From positions 1-11,770 of the forward strand of contig JAEZJL010000180.1 of NCBI GenBank assembly GCA_023415815.1: a stretch of DNA of 11,770 nt. Direction: 5' to 3'. A model generated the notes under the pieces. It saw only the letters and a list, made by a program, of their open reading frames with translations. It was not told the DNA's origin and did no database searches. Shown here piece after piece: positions 5,833 through 11,770 of this stretch. Within the stretch, counting starts at the first letter, position 1; the number at the start of each line of letters is the position of its first letter. The translations under genes were made by a program, and so were the position numbers. This stretch comes from Bacillota bacterium. Its GTDB lineage: Bacteria > Bacillota > Clostridia > Acetivibrionales > DTU013.

Positions 5833-6270
5833 ATGTCTAAAAAAGGTTTATTTGCTTTAATTTTAGTATTACTTATCTGTTCCTTTACCCTTCCGGCTTT
5901 CGGACTGGATGGAAATATAACGGTCGAAAGCCTGAAATCCAACGAGGTAAGGCCGTTATGGACGGAAATAGCCGAATTTACAAATAGCTTCGATATTTCC
6001 ACCGGTGGCAAGGCAACCGTAGAATCCATACTCTATACCTATAATGTGAGTGATATCGGCCTGAAAGCCGAGCTGCAGCAGCTGAAAAACGGGAGCTGGA
6101 CGACCATAAAGAGCTGGACCGGCAAATCAAAGGATATTTATTGCACGATCGGAGAGGCCTGGTACATAGTGAGCGGATATTCTTACCGCCTTGTTGCTAC
6201 GGGTACGGTATATAAAAATGGAGCTCTGGCAGAACAAACAACCTATACAAGCAAGGCATATGTTTTTTGA
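5833..6270 (+). CDS. Small secreted beta-rich protein, possibly DUF6147-like
   Basis: The 145-residue product starts with a clear signal peptide: MSKKG, a hydrophobic core, and a likely cut after TLPAFG (about residue 24). The mature part alternates polar and hydrophobic residues, as in small beta-sandwich domains, and has LQQLKNGSWTTIKSWTG and YIVSGYSYRLVATGTVY. This pattern reminds me of the DUF6147 family of clostridial secreted proteins, but I am not sure. There is no cysteine pair, catalytic motif or cell-wall anchor. A GAAGGGTGG sequence lies 9 bases before the ATG. Upstream, TATATT (5795-5800) could be a -10 and TGTAAC (5768-5773) resembles an ECF -35, but no convincing pair with proper spacing exists. 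The function is unknown. Confidence 0.75.
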   Translation: MSKKGLFALILVLLICSFTLPAFGLDGNITVESLKSNEVRPLWTEIAEFTNSFDISTGGKATVESILYTYNVSDIGLKAELQQLKNGSWTTIKSWTGKSKDIYCTIGEAWYIVSGYSYRLVATGTVYKNGALAEQTTYTSKAYVF

Positions 6271-6293
6271 ATATTCCTACGCCCTTATACTCC

Positions 6294-6347
6294 GGGAGAG
6301 GAAGCAAACTCCCTCCCTATTGATATAAGAGATATAGGGAAAGGAGG
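6294..6347 (+). promoter_or_regulatory. Structured leader with a possible Shine-Dalgarno-masking hairpin
   Basis: GGGAG (6294-6298) pairs with CTCCC (6309-6313), and CCCTAT (6315-6320) pairs with ATAGGG (6334-6339). The pyrimidine tract CTCCCTCC (6309-6316) can instead pair with AAAGGAGG (6340-6347), the ribosome binding site of the small ORF that follows. These alternatives could form a translational or processing switch. No T-run follows, so it is not a simple terminator. Confidence 0.35.
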
Positions 6348-6352
6348 CGTAA

Positions 6353-6454
6353 GTGAATTATGAAGCATATAAGGTCGCCCGACAAGCTAATAAGATGGCC
6401 GTCAAAAAAAGACCCTCATATATCCCCGGTATCATGACCCCGAAAGTCTTTTGA
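6353..6454 (+). CDS. Possible 33-residue small ORF before the amidase gene
   Basis: GTG at 6353 opens a 33-codon frame ending at TGA 6452-6454. A perfect AAAGGAGG (6340-6347) lies 5 bases upstream, better placed than at many real genes here. The predicted peptide begins MNYEAYKVARQANK and is basic (several Lys and Arg), with no signal peptide or transmembrane segment. It is not a family I recognise. An ATG at 6360 in another frame gives a 25-residue alternative with longer spacing. It sits 72 bases before the amidase gene and could be a leader peptide, a small regulatory protein, or a remnant. Confidence is low because of its size. Confidence 0.35.
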   Translation: MNYEAYKVARQANKMAVKKRPSYIPGIMTPKVF

Positions 6455-6526
6455 TTTAAGGTGGATATTAAAAGAGCCTTTATGCTTATTATAACTCAAA
6501 TTACATACGAGGAGGTATATTGAATT

Positions 6527-7690
6527 ATGAGAAACAAACTATTTTCATTGGCATTAATTTTAATTATGGCGATGTCATTCAGTTTCAGCGTAGCCGCGCA
6601 AGAAACCGGCGACGCCTCAGCCCAGCCTGACATCGGAACTGCCGGTATAAATAATGCAAGCGAAAGCCTGACAAACGGACAGGCTCAGGCTATTTTCAAC
6701 GATATCAGGCAGCGGATATTATTCAAATACGGTGAAATTTATTCCTTTGACAATTTCTCGTTTGAATTGAAAAATGAAAGGATAGAAGACGGCCGGACCC
6801 TGGTCGATGCGGATGTATATGCCGATATGACCTTGACCAGGCATCCTTCCGACAGTCCTTTCATCAAGGGTATGTCCGCCTCTTTATCCGGGATTGGCAA
6901 TAAAGCGGAAAAGGCGCTTGTTAAAAGCAAAATCGACGGGTATATAGGCGAAATCGAAAAGTTATATTACAACAAGCCCGACTATTCCGTTTTCAGCTAT
7001 TCTATCGCGTTAAGCAGCAATGCTTCCAACGATATAAGTGCAGATAGCACTCCATACGAATTATTTTACCGTACGGACGTAACGGCTGAAGAAATCCTTC
7101 TGGAGCCGGCAGGTGACCTGAAAAAAGCGGAGGATTATACTTCTGCGGAAGAAAGCGGTATCAGAGCTGCCGCTGAAATTCAGTCGAACATATCAGGTCC
7201 TTCTCTGATGGCCGCCGTTACTTATGATCGGCTGGCAGCAAGGGACTATGCCTTGAATAATGCCACTGCCGCGCCTGAATTCAGCGGTTCGGGTAATAGC
7301 GATTGCGCAAATTTCGTATCAAAATCCCTTAATTCCGGCGGCATTCCTGAAGACAGCTCCGGTAATTGGTATCGGGCCTCTACATACGGGAGTGTCGGTA
7401 CCTGCGGGACAAACTGGATGAGAACAGGCTACAATAATAACGGCGGAGTCGTACCTTATATGACCGGCAAAAGCTACTTTTACAAAGAAAGCACCGTAAG
7501 CAAGGTATTTGCCGGCAGTATCATGTATTGGACCAATACCAGCCATGTGGCGTTGGTTACTTATGGAGATACGGTGACTATAAAATATACGCAGCATTCA
7601 AACTATCAGCTGACGAGCAGCGAAGCTACCAAGGTTTATCAAAGTGAATCGGCGTACTTTTATATGCCCTCGGCGTCGATTATGAAGTAA
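6527..7690 (+). CDS. Secreted Amidase_6-type cysteine hydrolase
   Basis: The 387-residue product has a signal peptide (residues 1-24, ending FSVAA). A long N-terminal region of unknown fold (about 45-210) follows, then a C-terminal domain like Amidase_6 (putative amidase, NlpC/P60-like papain fold). It begins YDRLAARDYALNNA (about 233-246), has the likely catalytic cysteine in SDCANFVS (Cys260), the likely histidine in SHVALVTY (His340), and TQHSNY (355-360), typical of the family. It would act outside the cell, probably on peptidoglycan or a peptide amide bond; the substrate is unknown. GAGGAGG is 11 bases before the ATG, which is long. A strong terminator follows. It may respond to ECF signalling next door, but no matching promoter is seen. 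Confidence 0.85.
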   Translation: MRNKLFSLALILIMAMSFSFSVAAQETGDASAQPDIGTAGINNASESLTNGQAQAIFNDIRQRILFKYGEIYSFDNFSFELKNERIEDGRTLVDADVYADMTLTRHPSDSPFIKGMSASLSGIGNKAEKALVKSKIDGYIGEIEKLYYNKPDYSVFSYSIALSSNASNDISADSTPYELFYRTDVTAEEILLEPAGDLKKAEDYTSAEESGIRAAAEIQSNISGPSLMAAVTYDRLAARDYALNNATAAPEFSGSGNSDCANFVSKSLNSGGIPEDSSGNWYRASTYGSVGTCGTNWMRTGYNNNGGVVPYMTGKSYFYKESTVSKVFAGSIMYWTNTSHVALVTYGDTVTIKYTQHSNYQLTSSEATKVYQSESAYFYMPSASIMK

Positions 7691-7700
7691 TGCGGGATTT

Positions 7701-7745
7701 GGTAAGAGGATAGCCGGAAGACAGGCTCTCCTCTTACCTTTCATT
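7701..7745 (+). terminator. Intrinsic terminator after the amidase gene
   Basis: GGTAAGAGGA (7701-7710) pairs perfectly with TCCTCTTACC (7729-7738). An inner stem AGCC/GGCT (7712-7715 with 7724-7727) closes on an 8-base loop. TTTCATTATTTG follows. It begins 10 bases after the stop codon. Confidence 0.85.
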
Positions 7746-7769
7746 ATTTGAAAAAAGGATGTGCCAGGA

Positions 7770-8657
7770 ATGAAAAAAATTATTCTATTATCATTTATTT
7801 TTTTATTAGCCTTTCCAGTTCATATATATGCCGGTAATGCGATGCCAAAGACCAATATTGACAAAACCAGTATTTTCCCTTACGAGGGAAGAGGCGATAC
7901 GGAATATTATATAATGTATGGCGATTCAACCAAAGAGCTCATCGGCAAAAAATATATCGGATTATTTGTAAACGGCTCCATAATTAAAAATTCCAATTTG
8001 ATCAATGAAAACGGCACAATCCTGCTGCCTGTCGGAATTATAGCCAAAAGCCTGGGGGCTGAGGTCGGCTGGAATTCCAAAATGAGAAAAGTTACTATTC
8101 AAGACGCAAACAAAACGATTGAATTATTTATTGCCGATAAAAACGCAAAAATAAACGGCAAAAAATTTGTTTTACCCGCTGCGCCAAAAATATTTGATGA
8201 CCACACCTATGTACCGGTAAGATTTGTCGCCGAGGCTTTTAACGCCAGAGTCGATTATTTTGACGGCAAGGATACGGCAAAACCGCATATTGTTGTCCGA
8301 TTGCCCCATGTCATGGTCAGCAGATATCCGGATAATGCCGAAATGCTTTCGAAAGAAGAAGCGGTCGGGATTGCAAAAGAGCAATTAATCATCGCTTTTG
8401 AAAAGAAATTCGGAGAATTTGTTCCCCTTGCCGAAAACGAAAAATCAGGCCGAGAGGACGACAAGGCAATCCTCAGAGACATGATTACCAATTTGGCCAT
8501 AACGTCGGAAAATGACAGATACTATACGGTACCGGTCATGTATGATTTCTGGATTGATAAATATACCGGCGACGTATATACTTTTTATAACGGTCTGACC
8601 ATGCAAATAAACATCTTTGATCCTTATGCCGGGAATGCATTGTCTTTTCCGGGCTAA
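7770..8657 (+). CDS. Secreted protein with copper amine oxidase N-terminal-like (stalk) domain
   Basis: The 295-residue product has a signal peptide (MKKIILLS through HIYAG, about residues 1-21). Residues about 60-165 match the copper amine oxidase N-terminal-like domain widespread in clostridial surface proteins: a VNG start, ILLPVGIIAKSLGAEVGW, KVTIQ, INGKKF, and YVPVRFVAEAFNARVDY. The C-terminal third, with LSKEEAVGIAKEQL and later VMYDFWIDKYTGDVYTF, resembles PepSY-like segments but no enzymatic motif is seen, and the name does not imply amine oxidase activity. ATG 7770 is chosen because AAAGGATG lies about 8 bases upstream; a GTG at 7761 in frame is too close to that site. A strong terminator precedes it, so it probably has its own promoter, which I could not identify. 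Confidence 0.8.
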   Translation: MKKIILLSFIFLLAFPVHIYAGNAMPKTNIDKTSIFPYEGRGDTEYYIMYGDSTKELIGKKYIGLFVNGSIIKNSNLINENGTILLPVGIIAKSLGAEVGWNSKMRKVTIQDANKTIELFIADKNAKINGKKFVLPAAPKIFDDHTYVPVRFVAEAFNARVDYFDGKDTAKPHIVVRLPHVMVSRYPDNAEMLSKEEAVGIAKEQLIIAFEKKFGEFVPLAENEKSGREDDKAILRDMITNLAITSENDRYYTVPVMYDFWIDKYTGDVYTFYNGLTMQINIFDPYAGNALSFPG

Positions 8658-8737
8658 AGAGAGATTCGGCCATGCCTGTATGTGTTCTGAGCCGGATATG
8701 GGGGAGCTTCCGGGAACTGGCATTCAAGGCCCGGGCT

Positions 8738-8804
8738 GCTTTATCCCTTTCAGATTTTCAGCGCTTGCAATGCGACAAAAGCAGAACCGTCCCCCACTGT
8801 CGCA
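8738..8804 (+). repeat. Direct repeat copy 1 (67 bp), flanking the acyltransferase gene
   Basis: The unit starts with GCTTTATCCCTTTC, has a variable middle, and ends in a 34-bp part bounded by the inverted repeat TGCGACA (8771-8777) and TGTCGCA (8798-8804), with AACCGTCCCCCAC inside. Copy 2 at 10394 has the same layout and orientation, and its 34-bp part differs by one base. The repeat ends 4 bases before the acyltransferase stop codon. From memory, GGGGACGGTTCT-bearing palindromes recur in many Firmicutes genomes; not verified here. Confidence 0.8.
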
Positions 8805-8808
8805 TCAA

Positions 8809-10062
8809 TCATTTGTGTGTCCGGTCGAGTACGGGCTTTTCAATAAACCTGAAGGATAAAACGGAAAGGATATAGGAAGCAAGCAGTATGATAAGGGATA
8901 CTCCTCCCCACACCTTCAAATCGTTCATGCCCATGACCTGATAATCCTTTATCCATAGGCTTGCAACGATAAAAATGACAAGGTTGTGCCAGATGTAAAG
9001 TCCAAAGGATACCTTTGCGGTAAATTTGAAAAAGCGGTTGTCCAGCAGGCTACCAAACCAGTTGGAATGCGGCGTAACAGCCAGGACGCCGGCAATCAGC
9101 ATTGCATATGCCGGAAAGAAGTACGGCTGGCTCTGCATGCTGAAGCTGAATTCAGGGGCATGCCGCACGCCCCACAGCAGAGCGATTGAACCAAGAAAGC
9201 AGGCGGCGCCTATTATGTCAAAGCCGTTCGCTTTTTTAAACCGGGCATAACCCTCCGCTTTTCTGAAAAGTCTGGCTGTAATCCCCGCTGCAAAAATCCC
9301 CATGCAAAAATGCCCGAAAAAACCGATGGGGTTGTAGTTCGGCATCCAGTATTTGGCCCCGCCGACAATGCCGAATTCCCATCCCCGTCTCACGTTATCC
9401 GGCGTAAAAAATACGTGTACAAGCTGATTCAGAAAGGCAATGAAAGCGAAAACGGCCATCCAGTATATCATTGACCTTGCGAAAGACCTTTTTTTACCCA
9501 AGAGCTTGAACATTCCAAACATGAAGACCGGCATCAGCAAGTAGCAGAAAACTTCAAAGCTTATTGACCAGAACGGCCCGTTGATTTCGTTGGGAAACAT
9601 GGTGATATAATGGAATCCCGCCGTAAACGTCAACCCTCCCAGGAACCGTGTCCAAAGAGCTTCCGAAGGTATATGAAACAAAACGACAATCAAGGTGCAG
9701 ACAATAAGAGAGGCATAATAGCCCGGTACGATCCTCGCCGCGCGCCGAACAGCATACTTTCCGATATCGGGAAAAGCTCCTTCGCCAAGATATTGCCGCC
9801 AAAACGGGTAAGACAGCAAAAACCCGCTCAGGACAAAAAACACGCTCACGCCGGCGCTTCCCAATAACAAAAAGGCTTGGAGCTCCCGGACCGGAAGCGG
9901 CTGAACCTGCATTGCAATTCGCTGTGAAAAATGGTGAACGATTACGCTCAAGCATGCGATCGCACGCAAGCCGTCTGCCCCGGCCAGCCCCGAAGGCTTC
10001 GCCTTAGCCGTATCCGGCTGTTTTCGCCCGGTTTTTTCCAGCAACATTTCGCCCTTCTCCAT
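8809..10062 (-). CDS. Membrane acyltransferase-3 family protein (OafA-like)
   Basis: The 417-residue product is a polytopic membrane protein with about ten hydrophobic segments. The N-terminal block GADGLRAIACLSVIVHH has the family R-x10-H motif (Arg33, His44), followed by FFVLSGFLLSYPF and RRAARIVPGYY. Such proteins O-acylate surface polysaccharides, teichoic or lipid components, or peptidoglycan from the membrane. The acceptor cannot be told. SFGLYIWHNLVIF and FIEKP near the C-terminus are also typical. A start at Met6 (10047) has a better AAGGG spacing than Met1, so the first five residues are uncertain. The gene is minus-strand, alone, and enclosed by two direct repeat copies, suggesting that it may have arrived or been bounded as a unit. 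Confidence 0.9.
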   Translation of the reverse strand: MEKGEMLLEKTGRKQPDTAKAKPSGLAGADGLRAIACLSVIVHHFSQRIAMQVQPLPVRELQAFLLLGSAGVSVFFVLSGFLLSYPFWRQYLGEGAFPDIGKYAVRRAARIVPGYYASLIVCTLIVVLFHIPSEALWTRFLGGLTFTAGFHYITMFPNEINGPFWSISFEVFCYLLMPVFMFGMFKLLGKKRSFARSMIYWMAVFAFIAFLNQLVHVFFTPDNVRRGWEFGIVGGAKYWMPNYNPIGFFGHFCMGIFAAGITARLFRKAEGYARFKKANGFDIIGAACFLGSIALLWGVRHAPEFSFSMQSQPYFFPAYAMLIAGVLAVTPHSNWFGSLLDNRFFKFTAKVSFGLYIWHNLVIFIVASLWIKDYQVMGMNDLKVWGGVSLIILLASYILSVLSFRFIEKPVLDRTHK

Positions 10063-10097
10063 AGCATTTACCCCGATTTCGTGAGTTATCGCCGCTA

Positions 10098-10135
10098 ATA
10101 TGGTAGATTATATCACCATATACGTATTTTAGCAG
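10098..10135 (-). promoter_or_regulatory. Acyltransferase promoter with an inverted repeat over its -10
   Basis: On the minus strand, CTGCTA (10130-10135) is followed after 17 bp by a perfect TATAAT (10107-10112). ATATGGT (10098-10104) and ACCATAT (10115-10121) form a 7-bp inverted repeat with 10 bp between them, centred on that -10. A repressor bound there would block RNA polymerase. The leader would be about 37 nt. Confidence 0.5.
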
Positions 10136-10393
10136 TATGTATTTTGGTTTTTTCAGGGGCTTTTCTGGCTCTGGTTATGCCGGCTTCGTATGAATTCAAT
10201 AGACGCTTGCCGACAATCTTACATATATGATTACGGCGCTTCAAAATTTAAACAAGCTGATGCCCAAAAGAAAGGCAGCTATATGTATTGATATAGCTGC
10301 TTACAATAAGTTTGCTTTGTTGTGGAGTTGTTCACTTTTGTGGTTATGCACACGGGGGTCGCGGGCTTGAGAATCAAAATCTCGCCGGTTTTC
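10136..10393. other. Non-coding stretch between the acyltransferase and the cimA operon
   Basis: Apart from the minus-strand terminator at 10265-10300, I see no gene, RNA or conserved motif here. Base composition is A+T-rich around 10200-10330. Confidence 0.5.
10265..10300 (-). terminator. Intrinsic terminator of the cimA operon (minus strand)
   Basis: GCAGCTATAT (10275-10284) pairs perfectly with ATATAGCTGC (10291-10300) over a 6-base loop. On the minus strand the stem is followed by CTTTCTTTTGGG, a T-rich tract. The orientation fits the end of the leftward cimA and small-protein transcript. Confidence 0.75.
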
Positions 10394-10458
10394 GCTTTAT
10401 CCCTTTCGGACGTTTAGCTTTCAATGCGACAAAAACAGAACCGTCCCCCACTGTCGCA
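10394..10458 (+). repeat. Direct repeat copy 2 (65 bp), flanking the acyltransferase gene
   Basis: The copy starts with GCTTTATCCCTTTC like copy 1, has a slightly shorter variable middle, and ends with TGCGACA (10425-10431) and TGTCGCA (10452-10458) around AACCGTCCCCCAC. It lies 8 bases beyond the stop of the small minus-strand gene. The distance between copies is about 1.6 kb. No transposase is visible between or beside them. Confidence 0.8.
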
Positions 10459-10465
10459 AGGCCAC

Positions 10466-10723
10466 TCAACCCAGCTTGATCTCGAATTTGTCGAACCAGA
10501 CCTTTTCAATGAACTGCTCCCTGTTAAAGAAAGTCCGCCTGAAAACGGCAAATTCCCGGGTGTTCTTCTTCATCCAGAGCGGCGCGGGTATATCCAGGCT
10601 GCCGCAGAGCGCGAGGAGGCAATTTTCAAGGCTGTCCCTGAAGGAGCGCCCCGCTTCGTCGTCCCCGGCCTCGGCTTCCCTTATGAGCTTTCCTTCGAGA
10701 AAAAGCTTTCCGTAAAGAGTCAA
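10466..10723 (-). CDS. Small protein of unknown function downstream of cimA
   Basis: The 85-residue product starts at TTG 10723, 6 bases after the cimA stop, with only a weak AAGCGGTGA ribosome binding site inside the end of cimA. It is charged, soluble and helix-prone, with LYGKLFLEGKLIREAEAGDD at the start and MKKNTREFAVFRRTFFNREQ (51-70) followed by FIEKVWFDKFEIKL. I recall similar unnamed proteins in clostridial genomes but cannot name a family. Tight spacing after cimA suggests co-transcription and possibly translational coupling. It has no signal peptide, transmembrane segment or metal-binding motif. A regulatory or accessory role to the branched-chain pathway is only a guess from position. 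Confidence 0.7.
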   Translation of the reverse strand: MTLYGKLFLEGKLIREAEAGDDEAGRSFRDSLENCLLALCGSLDIPAPLWMKKNTREFAVFRRTFFNREQFIEKVWFDKFEIKLG

Positions 10724-10729
10724 AAAATA

Positions 10730-11770
10730 TCACCGCTTCATCGTTAATTTATATTCGATGGAATCGACCAGCGCCCGCCAGCTCGCTTCGATAATGTCGG
10801 TCGAAACGCCGATGGTGGTCCACTTCTCCCTGCCGTCGGTGGATTCGATCAGGACCCTGACCTTTGCGGCCGTGGCCGAATTGGAGTCCAGAACCCTTAC
10901 CTTAAAGTCTGTCAGCTTCATTTCCGTTATCCACGGATAGAATCTGACGATGGCCTTTCTGACCGCATTATCCAGGGCGTTCACAGGCCCGTCGCCTTCA
11001 GCCGCGGTGATCTCCTCCTGCTCGCCCACCTTTATCTTGATCATCGCGGAGGAATTGACCGAGTTCATGGTCGGCTCATTGACGATCACCTTGAATTCCT
11101 TCAGCTCGAAAAACGGCTGATACTTGCCCAGCACCTTGCGTACAATGAGCTCGAAGGAGCTCTCCGCGCCTTCGTACTGGTAGCCCTCGTACTCCATCTC
11201 CTTGAGCTTTTCGATCACCCTCCGAGTCTCGCCGGAATCCCTTGTGACGGAAGGGTCCACCTTGTTTATAAGGCTCATGACCGCACTCCGTCCCGCCACC
11301 TCGGACATGAGGAAAGCCCTCTCGTTCCCGACCGTTCCGGGATCTATCAGCTCATATGCGCTTGTATTCTTGTTCACGGCGTCCGCATGCATTCCGGCCT
11401 TGTGTGCAAAGGCCGCGTTGCCCACGTACGGCGCCCTTTCATCATGTATGATGTTTGCGATTTCACTGATGGCCCTTGCTGTGGATGTAAGCTCGTGCAT
11501 GCTGGCATCCGGGATGCAGCTGTAGCCCATCTTTAGCTGGAGATTCGGGATGATGGTACAGAGGTTTGCATTTCCGCATCTCTCGCCAAGGCCGTTTATC
11601 GTGCCCTGAACCTGGGTCGCACCGGCCTCTACGGCCATGATCGAGCCGGCAACCGCCATTCCGTTGTCGTTGTGGCAGTGTATCCCGACCTGCACCTTGA
11701 AGCTCTGGACGACCTTCTGCGTCACATTTAAAATGTCACGCGGGAGAGAGCCTCCCTTGGTGTCACAGAG
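10730..11770 (-). CDS. cimA: Citramalate synthase (CimA-type), N-terminus off window
   Basis: The minus strand is open from the right edge to TGA at 10730, so the visible 346 codons are the C-terminal part of a gene that begins beyond 11770. It first shows LCDTKGGSLP, then GIHCHNDNG, whose HxHN (codons about 11672-11680) is the metal-binding motif of the DRE-TIM barrel family, and TINGLGERCGNANL, typical of citramalate and 2-isopropylmalate synthases. The second half (about 10740-11130) is the LeuA-type allosteric dimerisation domain, closing with ASWRALVDSIEYKL. LCDTxGG, AGMHADAV and overall layout favour citramalate synthase (pyruvate plus acetyl-CoA to citramalate, the threonine-independent route to isoleucine) over leuA. 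Feedback control by isoleucine is expected for the family. The substrate choice needs the missing N-terminus. Confidence 0.88.
   Translation of the reverse strand, partial: LCDTKGGSLPRDILNVTQKVVQSFKVQVGIHCHNDNGMAVAGSIMAVEAGATQVQGTINGLGERCGNANLCTIIPNLQLKMGYSCIPDASMHELTSTARAISEIANIIHDERAPYVGNAAFAHKAGMHADAVNKNTSAYELIDPGTVGNERAFLMSEVAGRSAVMSLINKVDPSVTRDSGETRRVIEKLKEMEYEGYQYEGAESSFELIVRKVLGKYQPFFELKEFKVIVNEPTMNSVNSSAMIKIKVGEQEEITAAEGDGPVNALDNAVRKAIVRFYPWITEMKLTDFKVRVLDSNSATAAKVRVLIESTDGREKWTTIGVSTDIIEASWRALVDSIEYKLTMKR

Noticed and set aside
6360..6437. Alternative 25-residue ORF from ATG 6360
   Set aside because: Its spacing from the ribosome binding site is longer than for GTG 6353 and it has no recognisable content; mentioned only as an alternative.
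9554..9955. 133-codon minus-strand frame overlapping the acyltransferase
   Set aside because: Same strand but other frame than a gene with strong family motifs; no ribosome binding site.
8738..10458. Complete insertion sequence or transposon around the acyltransferase
   Set aside because: No transposase and no terminal inverted repeats across the block; only direct repeats are present, so I record repeats, not a mobile element.
10424..10747. 107-codon plus-strand frame through repeat copy 2
   Set aside because: Begins inside the repeat and runs opposite the small cimA-linked gene; not supported.

Overview
The window looks like a piece of a spore-forming Firmicute chromosome, most likely class Clostridia. 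It carries an alpha/beta-type small acid-soluble spore protein, two ECF sigma factors each paired with a DUF4367-type membrane anti-sigma protein, strong AGGAGG-like ribosome binding sites with several GTG/TTG starts, and a citramalate synthase. No rRNA, tRNA, CRISPR array, transposase or phage gene is visible. All assignments are by eye and memory; no database search was run.

Layout. (1) 1-746, minus: the 5' part of a SIS-domain sugar-phosphate isomerase/deglycase-like gene, read off the left edge from a near-perfect sigma-A promoter at 888-916. (2) 1141-2637, plus: ECF sigma factor 1 and its membrane-anchored DUF4367 partner. (3) 2823-3023: a spore SASP with its own promoter candidates and a strong hairpin terminator. 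(4) 3361-4239: an RlmA-like 23S rRNA guanine-N1 methyltransferase. (5) 4441-5750: ECF sigma factor 2 and a second DUF4367 anti-sigma protein with overlapping stop and start codons, preceded by a sequence closely resembling an ECF-type promoter. (6) 5833-8657: three secreted proteins (a small beta-rich protein, an Amidase_6-like cysteine peptidase/amidase, and a copper-amine-oxidase-N domain protein), with a structured leader and a possible 33-residue ORF in front of the amidase gene. (7) 8809-10062, minus: a membrane acyltransferase-3 (OafA-like) gene enclosed by two direct copies of a 65-67 bp repeat. (8) 10466-11770, minus: a small unrecognised protein and the 3' part of a citramalate synthase gene, followed by a minus-strand intrinsic terminator.

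How the parts fit. The two sigma/anti-sigma modules suggest envelope-linked signalling, and the secreted genes after module 2 are plausible but unproven targets. The acyltransferase would act on cell-surface glycans or lipids, which fits an envelope theme. The citramalate synthase end is unrelated housekeeping metabolism (isoleucine or leucine type). The most unusual items are the two ECF promoter candidates that also decide the sigma-factor starts, a second well-spaced start inside anti-sigma 1 that would remove its cytoplasmic domain, the repeats flanking the acyltransferase gene, and the twin translation-initiation regions before the amidase gene.
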